In this document: in pieces, positions 34,887-43,598 of the stretch | How the letters are laid out: each line of letters opens with the position of its first letter | Numbering within the stretch: the stretch's first letter is position 1 | Source: Chloroflexota bacterium | GTDB taxonomy: Bacteria; Chloroflexota; Anaerolineae; JAAYEA01 | NCBI GenBank assembly: GCA_012689325.1 | Contig: JAAYEA010000433.1 | Span: 1 to 48,625 of the forward strand | Length of the DNA stretch: 48,625 nt | Reading direction: 5' to 3' | Position numbers and translations under genes: made by a program | The notes under the pieces: generated by a model | Told to the model about the DNA's origin: nothing | Seen by the model: only the letters and a program-made list of their open reading frames with translations | The model's database searches: none

Positions 34887-35459
34887 ATGGAGAGACAACG
34901 TCCCCCAAGCCCTTCGTGGGTGTGGGTTGTGCTGATTGCGGTCGCTCTGGTGAGCCTGGGTTGCGGGCTGCTCTTTGGCGGCCTCGGCGGATTCCTGTTG
35001 GGCCGGCTCGGCCAGGAGCGGCGCATCAGCTCCTGGCGACAGGCAATCCCCACTCCCGAGCTCGGCATCACGCCCGAGACCCCGCGGCGGCCACGCACGC
35101 CCCAAGCGCCCCAGCCATCGGTGCCGACGCCCTTCGTGCGGGACCTGGAGTATGGCGCGCTGGTGATGTCGGTGGTCGCCGATAGCCCAGCCGACGAGGC
35201 CGGTCTACAGCGCGGCGATATCATCACCGCCGTGGAGGGCGAGCCGCTTTCTGAGGAGCGCGACCTCGCGGCGGCGATCCAGAGCTTCCGGCCCGGCGTG
35301 GAGGTCCGACTCACGATCTGGCGGGGCGCTGGGCATGGCAATCGCGAGGAGTTGACGCTGCGCGCCACGTTGACCGAAAAGCGCACCGAGGAAGGCGCAA
35401 CCATCGCCTATCTCGGCGTGACGGTCACCGACGCGCCCTGGCTCATGCCATACGACTGA
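34887..35459 (+). CDS. Membrane-anchored PDZ-domain protein
   Basis: A 190-residue protein. One N-terminal membrane helix at about residues 10-37 (WVWVVLIAVALVSLGCGLLF), a Pro-rich spacer (RRPRTPQAPQPSVPTP), then a single PDZ domain (GALVMSVVADSPADEAGLQRGDIITAVEGEPLSEERDL). There is no protease domain, unlike HtrA/DegP relatives, so it is a stand-alone adaptor on the outside of the membrane. A hydrophobic Tyr/Asp C-terminus follows. ATG 34887 with GGGAGG upstream; GTG 34881 is a possible alternative. Confidence 0.82.
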   Translation: MERQRPPSPSWVWVVLIAVALVSLGCGLLFGGLGGFLLGRLGQERRISSWRQAIPTPELGITPETPRRPRTPQAPQPSVPTPFVRDLEYGALVMSVVADSPADEAGLQRGDIITAVEGEPLSEERDLAAAIQSFRPGVEVRLTIWRGAGHGNREELTLRATLTEKRTEEGATIAYLGVTVTDAPWLMPYD

Positions 35460-35486
35460 CGCCACCTGCCACATAGGAACGGAAGA

Positions 35487-35508
35487 GGCCGCCTCGGCCG
35501 CGGCGGCC
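35487..35508 (+). terminator. GC-rich hairpin after the PDZ gene
   Basis: GGCCGCC (35487-35493), eight-base loop, GGCGGCC (35502-35508), then ATTCCGCTTT. A weak terminator candidate just before the next promoter. Confidence 0.4.
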
Positions 35509-35516
35509 ATTCCGCT

Positions 35517-35545
35517 TTGACCGCTGCCAGCCTCCGTGCTATACT
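35517..35545 (+). promoter_or_regulatory. Strong sigma70-type promoter of the DUF362 operon
   Basis: TTGACC (35517-35522), 17 bases, TATACT (35540-35545). Start of transcription near 35552, 30 bases before ATG 35582, which has AAGGAGC upstream. Confidence 0.8.
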
Positions 35546-35581
35546 GCCCGACACGATCTCATCCTGGCCCAAGGAGCGCGC

Positions 35582-36760
35582 ATGACTGCGGTCTATATCG
35601 CTCGCTGCGCTGACTACGACAGGGACTCGCTGCAGGCCGCCGTGCAAGAGACGGTGGACGGGCTCGGCGGCCTAGCCGGCCTGATCAGACCCGGCTGGCG
35701 CGTGCTGCTCAAGCCCAACCTTCTTCGCCCCGCCGCGCCCGAGCAAGGCGTCTCTACTCACCCCGAGCTGGTGCGCGCGGTCGCGCAGTTGGTTCTGGAT
35801 GCGGGGGCCACGCCGGTCATCGCCGATAGCCCCGGGGGTCCGCACAATCGGGCCTATCTTGCTGTTCTCTATCGCCAGAGCGGCATGCACGAGGTTGCCC
35901 GCGAGCTGGGCATCGACTGCAACGATGATATGCGCACCACCAGCGTGTCCAACCTCGATGGGGATCTCCTCAAAGGGGTCGAGATGCTGGCCGTTGCCGC
36001 CGAAGCCGACGCTATCATCAACCTGCCCAAGCTCAAGACGCACAGCTTTACTCTGCTGAGCGGCGCGGTCAAGAACCTCTTTGGCGTCATCCCGGGGATG
36101 GGCAAGACCGCCTACCACGCCAAGCTGCAAACCGCGCACGAATTCTCGCGCATGCTCGTGGACCTCGCGCTCGTCTGCAAGCCAGTGATCACCATCATGG
36201 ACGGCGTGCTCGGGATGGAGGGCAACGGGCCCTCCGCCGGCGACGTTCGCCGCGTGGGAGTCATCCTGGGGTCCACGGACGATCTCGCCCTGGATGTCGT
36301 GGCGGCGGCGCTGGTAGGCATGGACCCTCAACAGGTTCCGCCGCTGGCCGTGGCAACGGCGCGCGGCTTGACCACCGGGCGGCTGGAGGACGTCGAGTTG
36401 CGCGGGCTTCCCCTGGAGCAAGCTCGCCTGGACCCGCCCTTCCGGCTCCCCACCGCAGCGACGGCACGTCGCGGTCCCAGCATCCTGGGAGCCATCTCGC
36501 GCGTCTGGCCTGGGCAGGTCACCAAGCCCTACCCGGTGGCCAACGCAGACTGCACCGCTTGCCGCACCTGCGTGCGCGCCTGCCCGGTGAAAGCCATCAC
36601 CATCGAGAACGGTCGGGCCCGCATGGCGACCAATCTTTGCATCCAGTGCTATTGCTGCCATGAGCTGTGCCCCTATCACGCCATCGATCTGCAGCTACAT
36701 TGGCTGGGCAGGCTGCTGACGCGCAGCACGGGAGGGAACCATGGCCAAAGTCGCCATTGA
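35582..36760 (+). CDS. DUF362 protein with C-terminal 4Fe-4S ferredoxin domain
   Basis: A 392-residue protein. The DUF362 domain spans about residues 1-290: VLLKPNLLRPAAPEQGVSTHPELVRA near the N-terminus, IADSPGGPHN, IINLPKLKTHSFTLLSGAVKNLFG and the GMGKTAYHAKLQ segment, all hallmarks. A ferredoxin domain from ~322 has CTACRTCVRACPVKAI and CIQCYCCHELCPYHAI, two [4Fe-4S] clusters. Some DUF362 members take part in reductive or iron-sulfur processes, but the reaction is unknown. First gene of the operon with the flavin-reductase-like gene, whose start lies inside its end, so electrons may pass between them. Confidence 0.9.
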   Translation: MTAVYIARCADYDRDSLQAAVQETVDGLGGLAGLIRPGWRVLLKPNLLRPAAPEQGVSTHPELVRAVAQLVLDAGATPVIADSPGGPHNRAYLAVLYRQSGMHEVARELGIDCNDDMRTTSVSNLDGDLLKGVEMLAVAAEADAIINLPKLKTHSFTLLSGAVKNLFGVIPGMGKTAYHAKLQTAHEFSRMLVDLALVCKPVITIMDGVLGMEGNGPSAGDVRRVGVILGSTDDLALDVVAAALVGMDPQQVPPLAVATARGLTTGRLEDVELRGLPLEQARLDPPFRLPTAATARRGPSILGAISRVWPGQVTKPYPVANADCTACRTCVRACPVKAITIENGRARMATNLCIQCYCCHELCPYHAIDLQLHWLGRLLTRSTGGNHGQSRH

Positions 36761-37319
36761 TGTCTACCGGCCCATTTATCCCACGCCTGCCGCGCTCATC
36801 ACCTCCATCTCGCCCGGGGGCAAGCCCAACATCATCACACTGGGCGAGACGTTCAACATCAGCATTCGGCGCCCGGTCATCGTGGGAATCGCCGTCGGAA
36901 AGGCGCGATATTCCCACGAGCTGATCAGCCAGACTCGCGAATACGTGGTTAACCTGCCCACTGCGCGCATCCTGACGCAACTGGACCAGTGCGGCTCCGT
37001 CTCGGGCCGCCGCGTGGACAAGTTCGCCGCCACCGGCCTCACCGCGCTCCCTGCCCAGGTCGTCAAGCCGCCGCTGATCGCCGAGTGTCCGATCAACATC
37101 GAGTGCAAGGTGATCGGAGTCCACGAGGTGGGCGATCACGACCTCTTTTTGGGCGAGGTGGTGGCCGCCCACGTCGATACCGACCTCCTGGACGAAACCG
37201 GCAAGCTGTGCACGGATCGGCTGGATACCATCTGCTTCTTGCATTCCTTCAATTGCGGCGCCGAGTATTGGTCGCTTGGGCGCAAGCTGGCCGATACTTG
37301 GTTCACGCGCAGGTCGTGA
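36741..37319 (+). CDS. Flavin reductase-like (FMN-binding split barrel) protein
   Basis: A 192-residue FMN-binding split-barrel protein related to flavoredoxin and flavin reductases: PTPAALITSISPGGKPNIITLGETFNIS, then PVIVGIAVGKARYSHELI and the EYVVNLPT strand, and IECKVIGVHEVGDHDLFLGEVV. It overlaps the DUF362/ferredoxin gene by 20 bases and has GGAGGG before the ATG. Such proteins accept or donate electrons through FMN, consistent with a redox pair. Confidence 0.88.
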   Translation: MAKVAIDVYRPIYPTPAALITSISPGGKPNIITLGETFNISIRRPVIVGIAVGKARYSHELISQTREYVVNLPTARILTQLDQCGSVSGRRVDKFAATGLTALPAQVVKPPLIAECPINIECKVIGVHEVGDHDLFLGEVVAAHVDTDLLDETGKLCTDRLDTICFLHSFNCGAEYWSLGRKLADTWFTRRS

Positions 37320-37362
37320 CGGCTCTACGCCCCGCGCGGCCATCCACCAAAGGAGAAAACCC

Positions 37363-38454
37363 ATGAGAAGCGACTATCGGGTCACGCAGATATCGGCGGG
37401 GAACAAGCCTGCGATCCACAACCACTATGACATCTGTCCGGAGAGCCCCGATGGCCAGCAGGTGATCTATTTCTCGTTCCTGGGCGCGCCGCCGAGCCCT
37501 GGCGTGGTCACCATCGTGAACCGGGACGGGCAGCGCGAGCGGCGCGTGGGGCTCACCACCTACGGCAGCGTCGAGCGCGGCGCCAACCAGCAGTGGGTGG
37601 ACCAGGGGCACGTTGCCTACCACACCCAGTCCGAGGCCGGCCCCGTGACCATCGTCGTGTCGCTGCAAGATGGCAAGCGCCTGCAGATGCCGGGCAACCT
37701 CCGCATGTTCGCCCCCGCCCACGCCAAGGGGCTGTATGCCTCCCCGGCGGCGAGGCATTTGGGCGGCTGCTGCCAGCTCGAGGCGGTCTATGTCACCGAT
37801 TTCGACGCCCGAGACACTTGCCCGGTGCTGGTGCGCGAGGAGGTGGTGGCCAGCCATCCGCTCGCCTCCCAGTTCCCAACCGACGCGCCTCCTGCCTTCA
37901 CGCAGGTCAAGTGGTCGCCCGATGGCTCGAGGTTGCTCGCCGTCTTGAGCAACGCCAACTATGCCGCCCAGCATCCCACGGCGCGGCGGATTCACTCGCT
38001 TTTCGTCGCCAAGGCGGACGGGACCGAGCTTCGCTACCTGGGCGAGTTCGGGCGGCAACCGATGTGGTCGCCGGACGGCTCTTTCGTTCACACGCTGGAC
38101 GCCCACCCAAGCGGCCAGGAGGCCCTCGTCGCCCATCCGATCGATGGAGGCGAGGCGAGGATCCTGTTTGCCCAGGTCCCAGGGCTGCACCCCAGCCTGC
38201 ACCCGGACGGCCAGCGAGTCCTCACTGATGTGACAGACTGGCCCACGGCGGGACAGGCGGCGGTCGTGCTGTACGAGCCGAACGGGATCGACTTTGCCGT
38301 GCTGGCAGCCTGGGCGACGGCCTCGGGCGGCGCGCAGCCGCGCTACCACGCCCATCCGGCTTGGTCCCGCGACGGTCGGCGCGTCTACCTGAACGCCGTC
38401 GAAGGAGACGTGGTGCGCCTGTTTGCCGTCGACGCCGGCGAACGCGGCTTCTGA
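37363..38454 (+). CDS. WD40/TolB-like beta-propeller protein (oligogalacturonate-lyase-like)
   Basis: A 363-residue cytoplasmic beta-propeller. Repeated blades carry S/H-PDG turns: ICPESPDGQQVIYFSF, VKWSPDGSRLLAVL, PMWSPDGSFVHTL, LHPDGQRVLTD and HPAWSRDGRRVYLN. The His-rich openings (HNHYD near 20, HAHP near 330) recall the oligogalacturonate lyase family, where His binds a metal; this is suggestive only. No signal peptide, so an enzyme rather than a periplasmic TolB. ATG 37363 follows AAAGGAG. Lies 43 bases after the flavin-reductase gene. Confidence 0.75.
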   Translation: MRSDYRVTQISAGNKPAIHNHYDICPESPDGQQVIYFSFLGAPPSPGVVTIVNRDGQRERRVGLTTYGSVERGANQQWVDQGHVAYHTQSEAGPVTIVVSLQDGKRLQMPGNLRMFAPAHAKGLYASPAARHLGGCCQLEAVYVTDFDARDTCPVLVREEVVASHPLASQFPTDAPPAFTQVKWSPDGSRLLAVLSNANYAAQHPTARRIHSLFVAKADGTELRYLGEFGRQPMWSPDGSFVHTLDAHPSGQEALVAHPIDGGEARILFAQVPGLHPSLHPDGQRVLTDVTDWPTAGQAAVVLYEPNGIDFAVLAAWATASGGAQPRYHAHPAWSRDGRRVYLNAVEGDVVRLFAVDAGERGF

Positions 38455-38465
38455 TCGAGGTTGCC

Positions 38466-39614
38466 ATGAGTGAGAGGGTGACGCCGATCTCTGCCAGCCA
38501 GGCGCAATTGATCTGCTCAGCTTGCCGGGCCGCGTTCGCCCTCGAATCGCTCCGTTGGCGCTGCGACTGCGGCGGGCTGCTGGACATCGCGATCTCGCCG
38601 CGGCTGGACCTCGACACCCTGCGCCAGCGCCCGCCCACCCTCTGGCGCTACCGTGAGGCCATCCCGGTCCGCGATGAGCGCCATGTAGTGTCGCTGGGCG
38701 AAGGAGTGACCCCTCTTGCCAGCGTTGCTGTCGGCGGTCGGGAGCTGCTCGTCAAACAGGATCAGCTCTTTCCCAGCGGCTCGTACAAGGATCGCGGCGC
38801 CGCCGTCCTGGTGAGCGCGGTCCGGGCGGCCGGCGTCCGCCACGTCGTCGAGGACTCGTCCGGCAACGCGGGCGCGGCCATCGCCGCATATTGCGCCCGA
38901 GCGGGCATCGCCTGCGACATCTATGTGCCGGAGGGCACCTCCGCAGCCAAGCTGGCCCAGATCGAGCTCTCCGGCGCCAGGCTCGTCCGCGTGCCTGGGA
39001 ATCGGGAGGACACGGCGCGCGCCGTTTGGCAGGCCGCGCAAGGCGCCTATTACGCCAGCCACTCCTGGAACCCCTTTTTCTTGCACGGGACTAAGACCTG
39101 GGCCTACGAGGTCTGCGAGCAGCTTGGCTGGCGCGCTCCCGACGCTGTGGCCCTGCCCGTGGGCAACGGTACGCTACTGCTCGGCGCGGATATCGGATTC
39201 CGCGAGCTGGAGGAGATGGGCCTCATCCCGCGCGTGCCGCGGCTGATCGCCATCCAGGCCGCCAACTGCGCCCCGCTCTACCGCGCTTTCCGCGAGGGCC
39301 GCGACTCCGCCTCCGCGATCGAACGGAGCGAGACCGTCGCGGAGGGCATCGCCATCGCCGCCCCCGTTCGCGGGTCCCAGATCCTCTCCGCGGTGCGCCG
39401 CAGCGGCGGCGAGATCCTCGCCGTGGGAGAGGCCGAGATCGTTGACGAGCTGCGGGGGTTGCTGCGCCAAGGGTATTGCGTCGAGCCAACCGCCGCGGCG
39501 ACCATCGCCGGGGCCCGCGCCTACTTGCGCGCCGCGGCAGACCCCGGCCTCGTCGTCTCCACCCTGACCGGGCACGGGCTCAAAGCGATGGACAAGCTGT
39601 CGCACCTATTGTAA
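38466..39614 (+). CDS. Threonine synthase-like PLP enzyme
   Basis: A 382-residue fold-type II PLP enzyme. It has an N-terminal zinc-ribbon-like segment (C17, C20, C33, C35 in LICSACRAAF and WRCDCGG) as in class-II threonine synthases. The PLP lysine is K108 in PSGSYKDRGAA; EDSSGNAGAAIA is the phosphate/carboxylate block, and PVGNGTLLLGA the PLP-phosphate-binding Gly loop. Real threonine synthase converts O-phosphohomoserine to threonine, but its neighbours (ABC permease, DUF362) are not threonine genes, so a related beta-elimination or replacement is possible. ATG 38466 with GAGG upstream, 11 bases after the propeller gene. Confidence 0.85.
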   Translation: MSERVTPISASQAQLICSACRAAFALESLRWRCDCGGLLDIAISPRLDLDTLRQRPPTLWRYREAIPVRDERHVVSLGEGVTPLASVAVGGRELLVKQDQLFPSGSYKDRGAAVLVSAVRAAGVRHVVEDSSGNAGAAIAAYCARAGIACDIYVPEGTSAAKLAQIELSGARLVRVPGNREDTARAVWQAAQGAYYASHSWNPFFLHGTKTWAYEVCEQLGWRAPDAVALPVGNGTLLLGADIGFRELEEMGLIPRVPRLIAIQAANCAPLYRAFREGRDSASAIERSETVAEGIAIAAPVRGSQILSAVRRSGGEILAVGEAEIVDELRGLLRQGYCVEPTAAATIAGARAYLRAAADPGLVVSTLTGHGLKAMDKLSHLL

Positions 39615-39624
39615 GGGCCGATCC

Positions 39625-41787
39625 ATGAGCACGGTGAATGTCGTCAATGCGCCTTCGTGGAGGCGTCGGGCCTTGCGCATCGCCGCCGCCCTGGCGGTGG
39701 CTGCCCTGGCAGCCATCTTACGCCTGCGCGCCGTCGCCCTGCTGCCCATCGACTATGATGAGGATGACTATTTGCGGGGCGGGCTCGAGTATGCCGCCGC
39801 CATCCAGCGCGGCGATTGGGCCGCCTTGACCCAGCTCAACTATCGGCCTGAGCATCCCGCCCTGCACAAGCTGGCCTACGGGCTGGCCCTGGCTCCCTTC
39901 CCTCCGGCCACCGTGCCCGATCGCCCCACCACCGCCGCGCCCGCCCCTTCTCTCCCGCAGCCGCACCTTTACGTCGCCCGTCTGGTCTCGGCGTTTTTTG
40001 GCACGCTGCAGGTGCTGGTCCTGGCGCTCATCAGCCCGGTGGCAGGGCTCTTTCTCGCCATCAGCACCTGGGCCGTCAAGTATACCAGCCAGGCCATGCT
40101 CGAGGGGATCCCGTCCTTCACCAGCCTCTTGGTGGTCGCCTGCTACGCCAGGGGGCGCATCCGCGGCTGGCGCTGGCTTGCCCTCTCGGGAGCGGCGCTG
40201 GGCCTGACGGCGGCTTCCAAGTACCTCTACTGCGTGGCCGGCGCCGCGGTGGCGGTTCACTGGCTCGCCAGCACAGCGCCGCGCAGAGGCGCCAGGAGCA
40301 AGGTCGCCCTCTGGAGGTGGCTGCGGCCGGTGCTGCTCTGGGCGGTGCTGGCCGTGGCCGTCTTTGCCGCGGCAGACCCTTACCTTTGGCCGGATCCCGT
40401 GGGCAGGCTGAGGGACTCGGTCTTTTTCCACCCTTATTACACGCAGAGCCAGGCGGTGCAGTCCCTGAACATGCCCTTCTGGCAGACCCTCGCGCTGCTC
40501 TTTAGCTCGGTCCCCTGGCACCGCTCCGTGTTCCTGGTTGCCCTGGACCCGCTGGTCACCCTCCTGGCCGCCATCGGCCTGTTTGGCAGGAAAGAGCCTC
40601 GCCTGTGGGTCACCTGGCTGGTTGTCGCCGCCGCCTTTCTGCTCGTCTGGCCGACCAAGTGGCCGCAATACCTCCTCTGCCTGCTGGCTCCGGTCTGCTA
40701 TCTCGGCGCGGCAGCCCTGGCGCGCTGGGTCGCGATGCTCGAGCGGGCTTGGGCGGCCAGGGGCGACTGGCATTGGCGCCCAGCGTGGCCAAGCTCGGCC
40801 TCCTGGATAGGCTTGCGTCGAGCGCTTCCCTGGCTTATCCCGGGGCTCGCCGCGGCGGGGCTGCTCCTGATCTACCCGATGATCTACCAGTTCGCCATCT
40901 CGCTCACCGATCTGCAGGCGACCTCCATCCGCGACGGCGTTACCGGTGGAGTGTGGCGCGAGGTCTGGCTCGGCCTCACCGGCCAGGTCTCACCCGTGAC
41001 CCCGTCGGCTCTGGGCCATGGTCCCGCCACTCGCGTGCACTATGCCGGGCCCGGGCTCCTGGCCCAGGTGCTCCTCAGCATCGACGAGGTGCTCGCCTTC
41101 GAGATCGTGTGGACCGTCTTGGCTGTGGGTACACAGGCGGCGCTCGGATTGGGTGTGGCACTGCTCCTCAACCGCCGCGGCGTCAGGTTCACGGGCTGGT
41201 GGCGGACCCTCTACATCCTCCCTTGGGCCGTCCCCGAGTTCGTGGCGGCTCTCAGTTGGTCGCACATCCTGGAGCCCCGCTTCGGCTGGCTCAGGCTGGC
41301 CACCGCCCCCTGGGCGCAACAGGCCCCGGCGCTTGCCCGTGCCAGCGCCGGCTGGATGGCGCGAACGGATCAGGCGCTCCTCCTCTTGCTGATGGCGGCG
41401 CTTTGGTACGGCTTCCCCTTCATGTGCCTGGCGGCCAGCGCGGGGCTGCGCATGATCCCTCACGAGCTGCACGAGGCGGCCTGGATGGATGGCGCCGGGG
41501 CCTGGACGCGGTTTCGTTATGTCACCTGGCCCCTGCTCGCGCCGCTGCTGGTCCCTGCCCTCCTCATCCGCGCCATCGGCGCCTTCAACCAGTTCTACCT
41601 CTTTGTGGTGCTGCGCCCACCGCACCCCCTGGCCACGCTGGCCACGATCTCGTATACGCAGTTCGCCAGCAACAGGCAATATGCCGTCTCCGCGGCGATC
41701 AACACCGTCACCGTGGCGATCCTGCTGGGACTGGTGCTCTGGTTCGAACACAAGAGCAGGGCCAGCGAGGGACTGACCTATGCATAG
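39625..41787 (+). CDS. Fusion: GT39-type membrane glycosyltransferase + MalF-type ABC permease
   Basis: A single uninterrupted 720-residue frame with two unrelated membrane modules. Residues 1 to about 385 resemble dolichol-P-mannose-type (PMT/ArnT, GT39) glycosyltransferases: the acidic first-loop motif PIDYDEDDYLRGG near 42, then YRPEHPALHKLAYG and many hydrophobic helices. From about 398 it becomes a sugar ABC permease: ALPWLIPGLAAAGLLLIYPMIY is the MalF-type first helix and EAAWMDGAGAWTRFRYVTWPLL (near 616) is the EAA loop that contacts the ATPase. The ATG at 39625 is ten bases after the threonine-synthase-like stop. The MalG-type gene overlaps by eight bases. No frameshift is visible at the junction. 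Whether the transferase supplies or modifies the transported sugar is unknown. Confidence 0.85.
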   Translation: MSTVNVVNAPSWRRRALRIAAALAVAALAAILRLRAVALLPIDYDEDDYLRGGLEYAAAIQRGDWAALTQLNYRPEHPALHKLAYGLALAPFPPATVPDRPTTAAPAPSLPQPHLYVARLVSAFFGTLQVLVLALISPVAGLFLAISTWAVKYTSQAMLEGIPSFTSLLVVACYARGRIRGWRWLALSGAALGLTAASKYLYCVAGAAVAVHWLASTAPRRGARSKVALWRWLRPVLLWAVLAVAVFAAADPYLWPDPVGRLRDSVFFHPYYTQSQAVQSLNMPFWQTLALLFSSVPWHRSVFLVALDPLVTLLAAIGLFGRKEPRLWVTWLVVAAAFLLVWPTKWPQYLLCLLAPVCYLGAAALARWVAMLERAWAARGDWHWRPAWPSSASWIGLRRALPWLIPGLAAAGLLLIYPMIYQFAISLTDLQATSIRDGVTGGVWREVWLGLTGQVSPVTPSALGHGPATRVHYAGPGLLAQVLLSIDEVLAFEIVWTVLAVGTQAALGLGVALLLNRRGVRFTGWWRTLYILPWAVPEFVAALSWSHILEPRFGWLRLATAPWAQQAPALARASAGWMARTDQALLLLLMAALWYGFPFMCLAASAGLRMIPHELHEAAWMDGAGAWTRFRYVTWPLLAPLLVPALLIRAIGAFNQFYLFVVLRPPHPLATLATISYTQFASNRQYAVSAAINTVTVAILLGLVLWFEHKSRASEGLTYA

Positions 41788-42622
41788 GCTCAGCGCCTCC
41801 CGCCAGGCTCTTTGCCAGGCCGCGTTGTTGCTCGTCGGTATCTTTGTGCTCCTTCCGCTGTGGAGTTTGAGCCGCCTGGCGCTGGATGGGGCTATCAAGA
41901 GCGTCCCCACCGCCTTTATGCTCTGGCCGCAACAGCCCACCCTGGGAGTGTTCGGGCAGGTGTGGCAGCGCGCCTCGCAGTCCCTCTCGTTCCTCGGCTT
42001 GCTAGCCAACAGCCTCTGGGTATCTTGCCTGGCCGCCGGCCTATCGGTGGTGATGGGCGCCAGCACCGCCTATGCTTTCGCCCGCCTGCGTTTTGCGGGC
42101 CGGCGAGTCGGGCTGCTGAGCCTGTTGGTGGGGGCGTTTCTTCCGCCTGTGGCGCTGATGACGCCCCTTTACCTTATCTTGGAGAGCCTTCATCTGCGCG
42201 ACTCGACCTTCGGGCTGGTGCTGGTCTACGCGGCCTTTTCGCTGCCCTTCTGCATCTGGAACATGCGCGCGGCCTTTCAGGCGGCGCCTCGCGAGCTGGA
42301 GGAGGCGGCGGCGCTGGATGGGGCGACTCCCTTGGGTTGTTTTTTGCGGGTGGCGCTGCCGTTGGCCCTGCCGGCCATCGGCACGGCGGCGCTGGTGGCG
42401 TTCCTGGGCGCCTATTCCGAGTTCGCCGTGGGCTGGCTCTTTGTGGAGAACGGCCGGGACGTGACCCTGGCCATGGCGATCTGGGGCATGCGCACCATGG
42501 GCGGTGTGCCCTGGAGCCAAATTGCCGCGATGGCGATCCTGATGACGCTGCCGGTGACGGCCGTCTTCCTCGTGCTACGCAAGGCGCTCTTCGACCGAAT
42601 GGCTTTCGGGTCCCCCGAGTAG
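41780..42622 (+). CDS. MalG-type carbohydrate ABC transporter permease
   Basis: A 280-residue permease with six hydrophobic helices. The EAA loop is EEAAALDGATPLGCFLRVALPLALP, and GAFLPPVALMTPLYLILESLHLRDS is the usual helix preceding it. The ATG lies within the end of the fusion gene (8-base overlap), so the two subunits are made together and should form a heterodimeric channel. Neither a solute-binding protein nor an ATPase gene is in the window; the ATPase may be shared from elsewhere. Confidence 0.92.
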   Translation: MHRLSASRQALCQAALLLVGIFVLLPLWSLSRLALDGAIKSVPTAFMLWPQQPTLGVFGQVWQRASQSLSFLGLLANSLWVSCLAAGLSVVMGASTAYAFARLRFAGRRVGLLSLLVGAFLPPVALMTPLYLILESLHLRDSTFGLVLVYAAFSLPFCIWNMRAAFQAAPRELEEAAALDGATPLGCFLRVALPLALPAIGTAALVAFLGAYSEFAVGWLFVENGRDVTLAMAIWGMRTMGGVPWSQIAAMAILMTLPVTAVFLVLRKALFDRMAFGSPE

Positions 42623-42642
42623 GAGCGCTTGCCCGGCCAGCT

Positions 42643-42671
42643 TTGACGGCTGCGGGCGCCGGGCGTACAAT
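42643..42671 (+). promoter_or_regulatory. Promoter of the GH43-like propeller gene
   Basis: TTGACG (42643-42648), 17 bases, TACAAT (42666-42671), about 50 bases before ATG 42721. This makes the gene independent of the transport operon upstream. Confidence 0.8.
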
Positions 42672-42720
42672 GCGGCGCATCGCGTTTGGTCGCCAGCCCA
42701 GGGACTGCAGAGGAGGCGCC

Positions 42721-43584
42721 ATGAAAATCCAGCGTCTGCCCGCGAACCCCATCATCGGCCCCCACATGGACGAGCGCATGGGCGAGAACATCAATGGCCC
42801 CTCGCTGATCCGCGTGCCCGGCTGGGTCCCGAACCCACTGGGCCGCTACTACCTCTATTTCGCCCACCATCAGGGCGCCTATATCCGCTTGGCCTACGCT
42901 GACCGCCTGGAGGGCCCCTGGCGCATCCACACGCCCGGGGTGCTGGACCTCGGCGACTCGTTCTTTGACCGCCACATCGCCTCGCCTGATGTCCACCTGG
43001 TGCCGGAGCGCCGCGAGATCTGGATGTACTATCACGGTTGCTGTCGTCCGGTGGAGCCGCGGCAGGCCACCCGGCTGGCCATTTCCGGCGATGGGCTGAC
43101 CTTTGCCGCCCGAGAGGAGGTCTTGGGCGGGCCCTACTGGCGTGTTTTTCACTGGGGAGGGTGGCATTACGCGCTGGCGGGGGCCGGCTTGACTTACCGC
43201 TCCCGCGATGGAATCTCGGGCTGGGAGCAAGGGCCCAATCTCTTCACGGAGGACCTGCGGCACCTAGCGGTGCGCCTGCGAGGAGACGACTTGGAGGTGT
43301 TCTTCACCTATGCCTGGGACTGCCCGGAGCGCATCCTGCACGCCACGATCCACCTGACGCAGGACTGGGCTTCCTGGCAGCCCAGCGAGCCCGTGACCGT
43401 GCTGGAGCCCGAGCAGGACTGGGAAGGGGGAAACCTGGAGCTTGTCGCCTCGCGCCGAGGCGCCATTCACGAGCCAGCGCGGCAGCTCCGCGATCCCGCC
43501 ATCCATGAGGAGGATGGGCACGCCTACCTGCTCTACTCCGTGGCCGGGGAGCACGGCATCGCCATCGCCGAGATCAGCGAATAG
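42721..43584 (+). CDS. GH43-like five-bladed beta-propeller glycosidase
   Basis: A 287-residue cytoplasmic protein of the GH43/GH32/GH130-like propeller group. Blades carry typical turns: GRYYLYFAHHQGAYIRLAYAD, DSFFDRHIASPDVHLVPERREIWMYYHG, ATRLAISGDGLTF and the final RDPAIHEEDGHAYLLYSVAGEHG. An Asp in IASPDVHL fits one catalytic acid position. No signal peptide. Substrate not deducible; an arabinoside, xyloside or galactoside is typical. ATG 42721 follows GAGGAGG. It may be an intracellular partner for sugars brought in by the adjacent permeases. Confidence 0.82.
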   Translation: MKIQRLPANPIIGPHMDERMGENINGPSLIRVPGWVPNPLGRYYLYFAHHQGAYIRLAYADRLEGPWRIHTPGVLDLGDSFFDRHIASPDVHLVPERREIWMYYHGCCRPVEPRQATRLAISGDGLTFAAREEVLGGPYWRVFHWGGWHYALAGAGLTYRSRDGISGWEQGPNLFTEDLRHLAVRLRGDDLEVFFTYAWDCPERILHATIHLTQDWASWQPSEPVTVLEPEQDWEGGNLELVASRRGAIHEPARQLRDPAIHEEDGHAYLLYSVAGEHGIAIAEISE

Positions 43585-43598
43585 CGTCTCTGGGACTC

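Noticed and set aside
38466-39614. Biosynthetic thrC with certainty
   Set aside because: Fold and lysine fit, but no threonine-pathway genes are near; left without a gene symbol.
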